64,000 bases of DNA from positions 53,088,174-53,152,173 of the forward strand of contig OW121740.1 of assembly GCA_933228675.1 (NCBI GenBank), read 5' to 3'. Positions 63,647 through 64,000 of the stretch are shown in pieces. The stretch comes from Stomorhina lunata. Taxonomy: Eukaryota; Arthropoda; Insecta; Diptera; Rhiniidae. The notes under the pieces were generated by a model, which was not told the origin of the DNA, ran no database searches, and saw nothing but the letters and a program-made list of their open reading frames with translations. Both the position numbers and the translations under genes were made by a program. The stretch's first letter is position 1; every line of letters begins with the position of its first letter.

Positions 63647-64000
63647 CTAAAATTAAAGAAATTAATCAGTAAAAGGAAAATCGATTTAAAAAGTTTTTGA
63701 AAAACTCGGCAGTTACGAGTTAAAGGATCATCTCTTACACCGGTGGAATGAAATAAGTAATTTTACAAGTATTTGTCATTGGAAGGGGTCGAAGTGTTAT
63801 TTAAGGAAAACTTCGAACCAAAGACTATATTGTATAAAGATGTTGCACTTCCATACATTGATCCATACGACTTCGATAAGTCAAAAAAAAAAATACTCCG
63901 ATTTTACTCTAATTCGGAAACATCTAATAGAGACGATTATCTAATGAGAGGAAGCTAAGGCACACACATGTGCTCATGAAATGTATTTGTTTTTGCTTTT
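63647..64000. repeat. Intron sequence of the zinc-finger gene with a short dispersed repeat
   Basis: Bases 63890-63985 repeat 48170-48265 (TTTTACTCTAATTCGGAAAC, AAGCTAAGGCACACACATGT). The 61-codon plus frame at 63773-63958 overlaps this repeat and is antisense to the gene, so I do not treat it as coding. Confidence 0.5.

Noticed and set aside
63773..63958. Plus-strand 61-codon frame (MSLEGVEVLFKENFEP...) as a gene start
   Set aside because: Its second half is a dispersed repeat shared with 48170-48265, and it is antisense within the presumed intron of the zinc-finger gene.

Overview
This is an AT-rich (roughly 70% A+T by eye), intron-rich and very repeat-rich stretch of a higher fly (Diptera) genome, probably a calyptrate such as a blow fly or house fly relative. 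The evidence is two reconstructed host genes with animal-type exon structure and GT-AG introns, abundant Tc1/mariner, hAT and non-LTR elements, and dispersed repeats resembling the DINE-1/Helentron repeats of flies. The species call is an inference. No prokaryotic feature and no CRISPR array was found.

Host genes. (1) 28731-32229, minus strand: a complete four-exon gene for PIG-L, the N-acetylglucosaminyl-phosphatidylinositol de-N-acetylase of GPI-anchor synthesis (341 aa, reading frame continuous across all splices). (2) 36727-59147, plus strand: a complete ten-exon gene for NAA25 (psidin in Drosophila), the auxiliary TPR subunit of the NatB N-terminal acetyltransferase (969 aa, frame continuous across nine introns). 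The two genes diverge from a 4.5-kb intergenic region that holds transposons. NAA25 intron 1 is 9.6 kb, and introns 2, 4 and 8 (3.8, 2.5 and 3.1 kb) are also transposon-filled. (3) 63457-63646, minus strand: the last exon of a C2H2 zinc-finger gene whose remainder lies past the right edge.

The left 28 kb contains no host gene I can recognise. From left to right: a broken LINE (1-786); a TIR element with tRNA-Ala-like sequence (1723-3033); a mariner-like element with a DD37E Tc1-like element nested in it (3674-6050); tandem DINE-like repeats (6104-7545); LINE remnants (8100-12180) interrupted by an apparently intact DD37E transposon (9344-10651); a 1.4-kb long-TIR element with a 3-bp target duplication (12243-13641); a small palindromic MITE; a foldback element; tRNA-Ala-derived SINEs; two hAT remnants; and further LINE fragments. 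The other transposons sit in introns and in the region downstream of NAA25.

The most unusual structures are inside NAA25 introns: a pair of head-to-head tandem arrays of a 20-21-bp unit enclosed by ~840-bp direct repeats (40369-43131), and a 1.5-kb foldback element whose body is a degenerate tandem array (56233-57760). The second shares terminal bases TATCG and apparent TA target sites with two other elements in the window. A 117-bp near-perfect hairpin lies at 63212-63328. All transposon calls rest on visible motifs, inverted repeats and target duplications, without database comparison.
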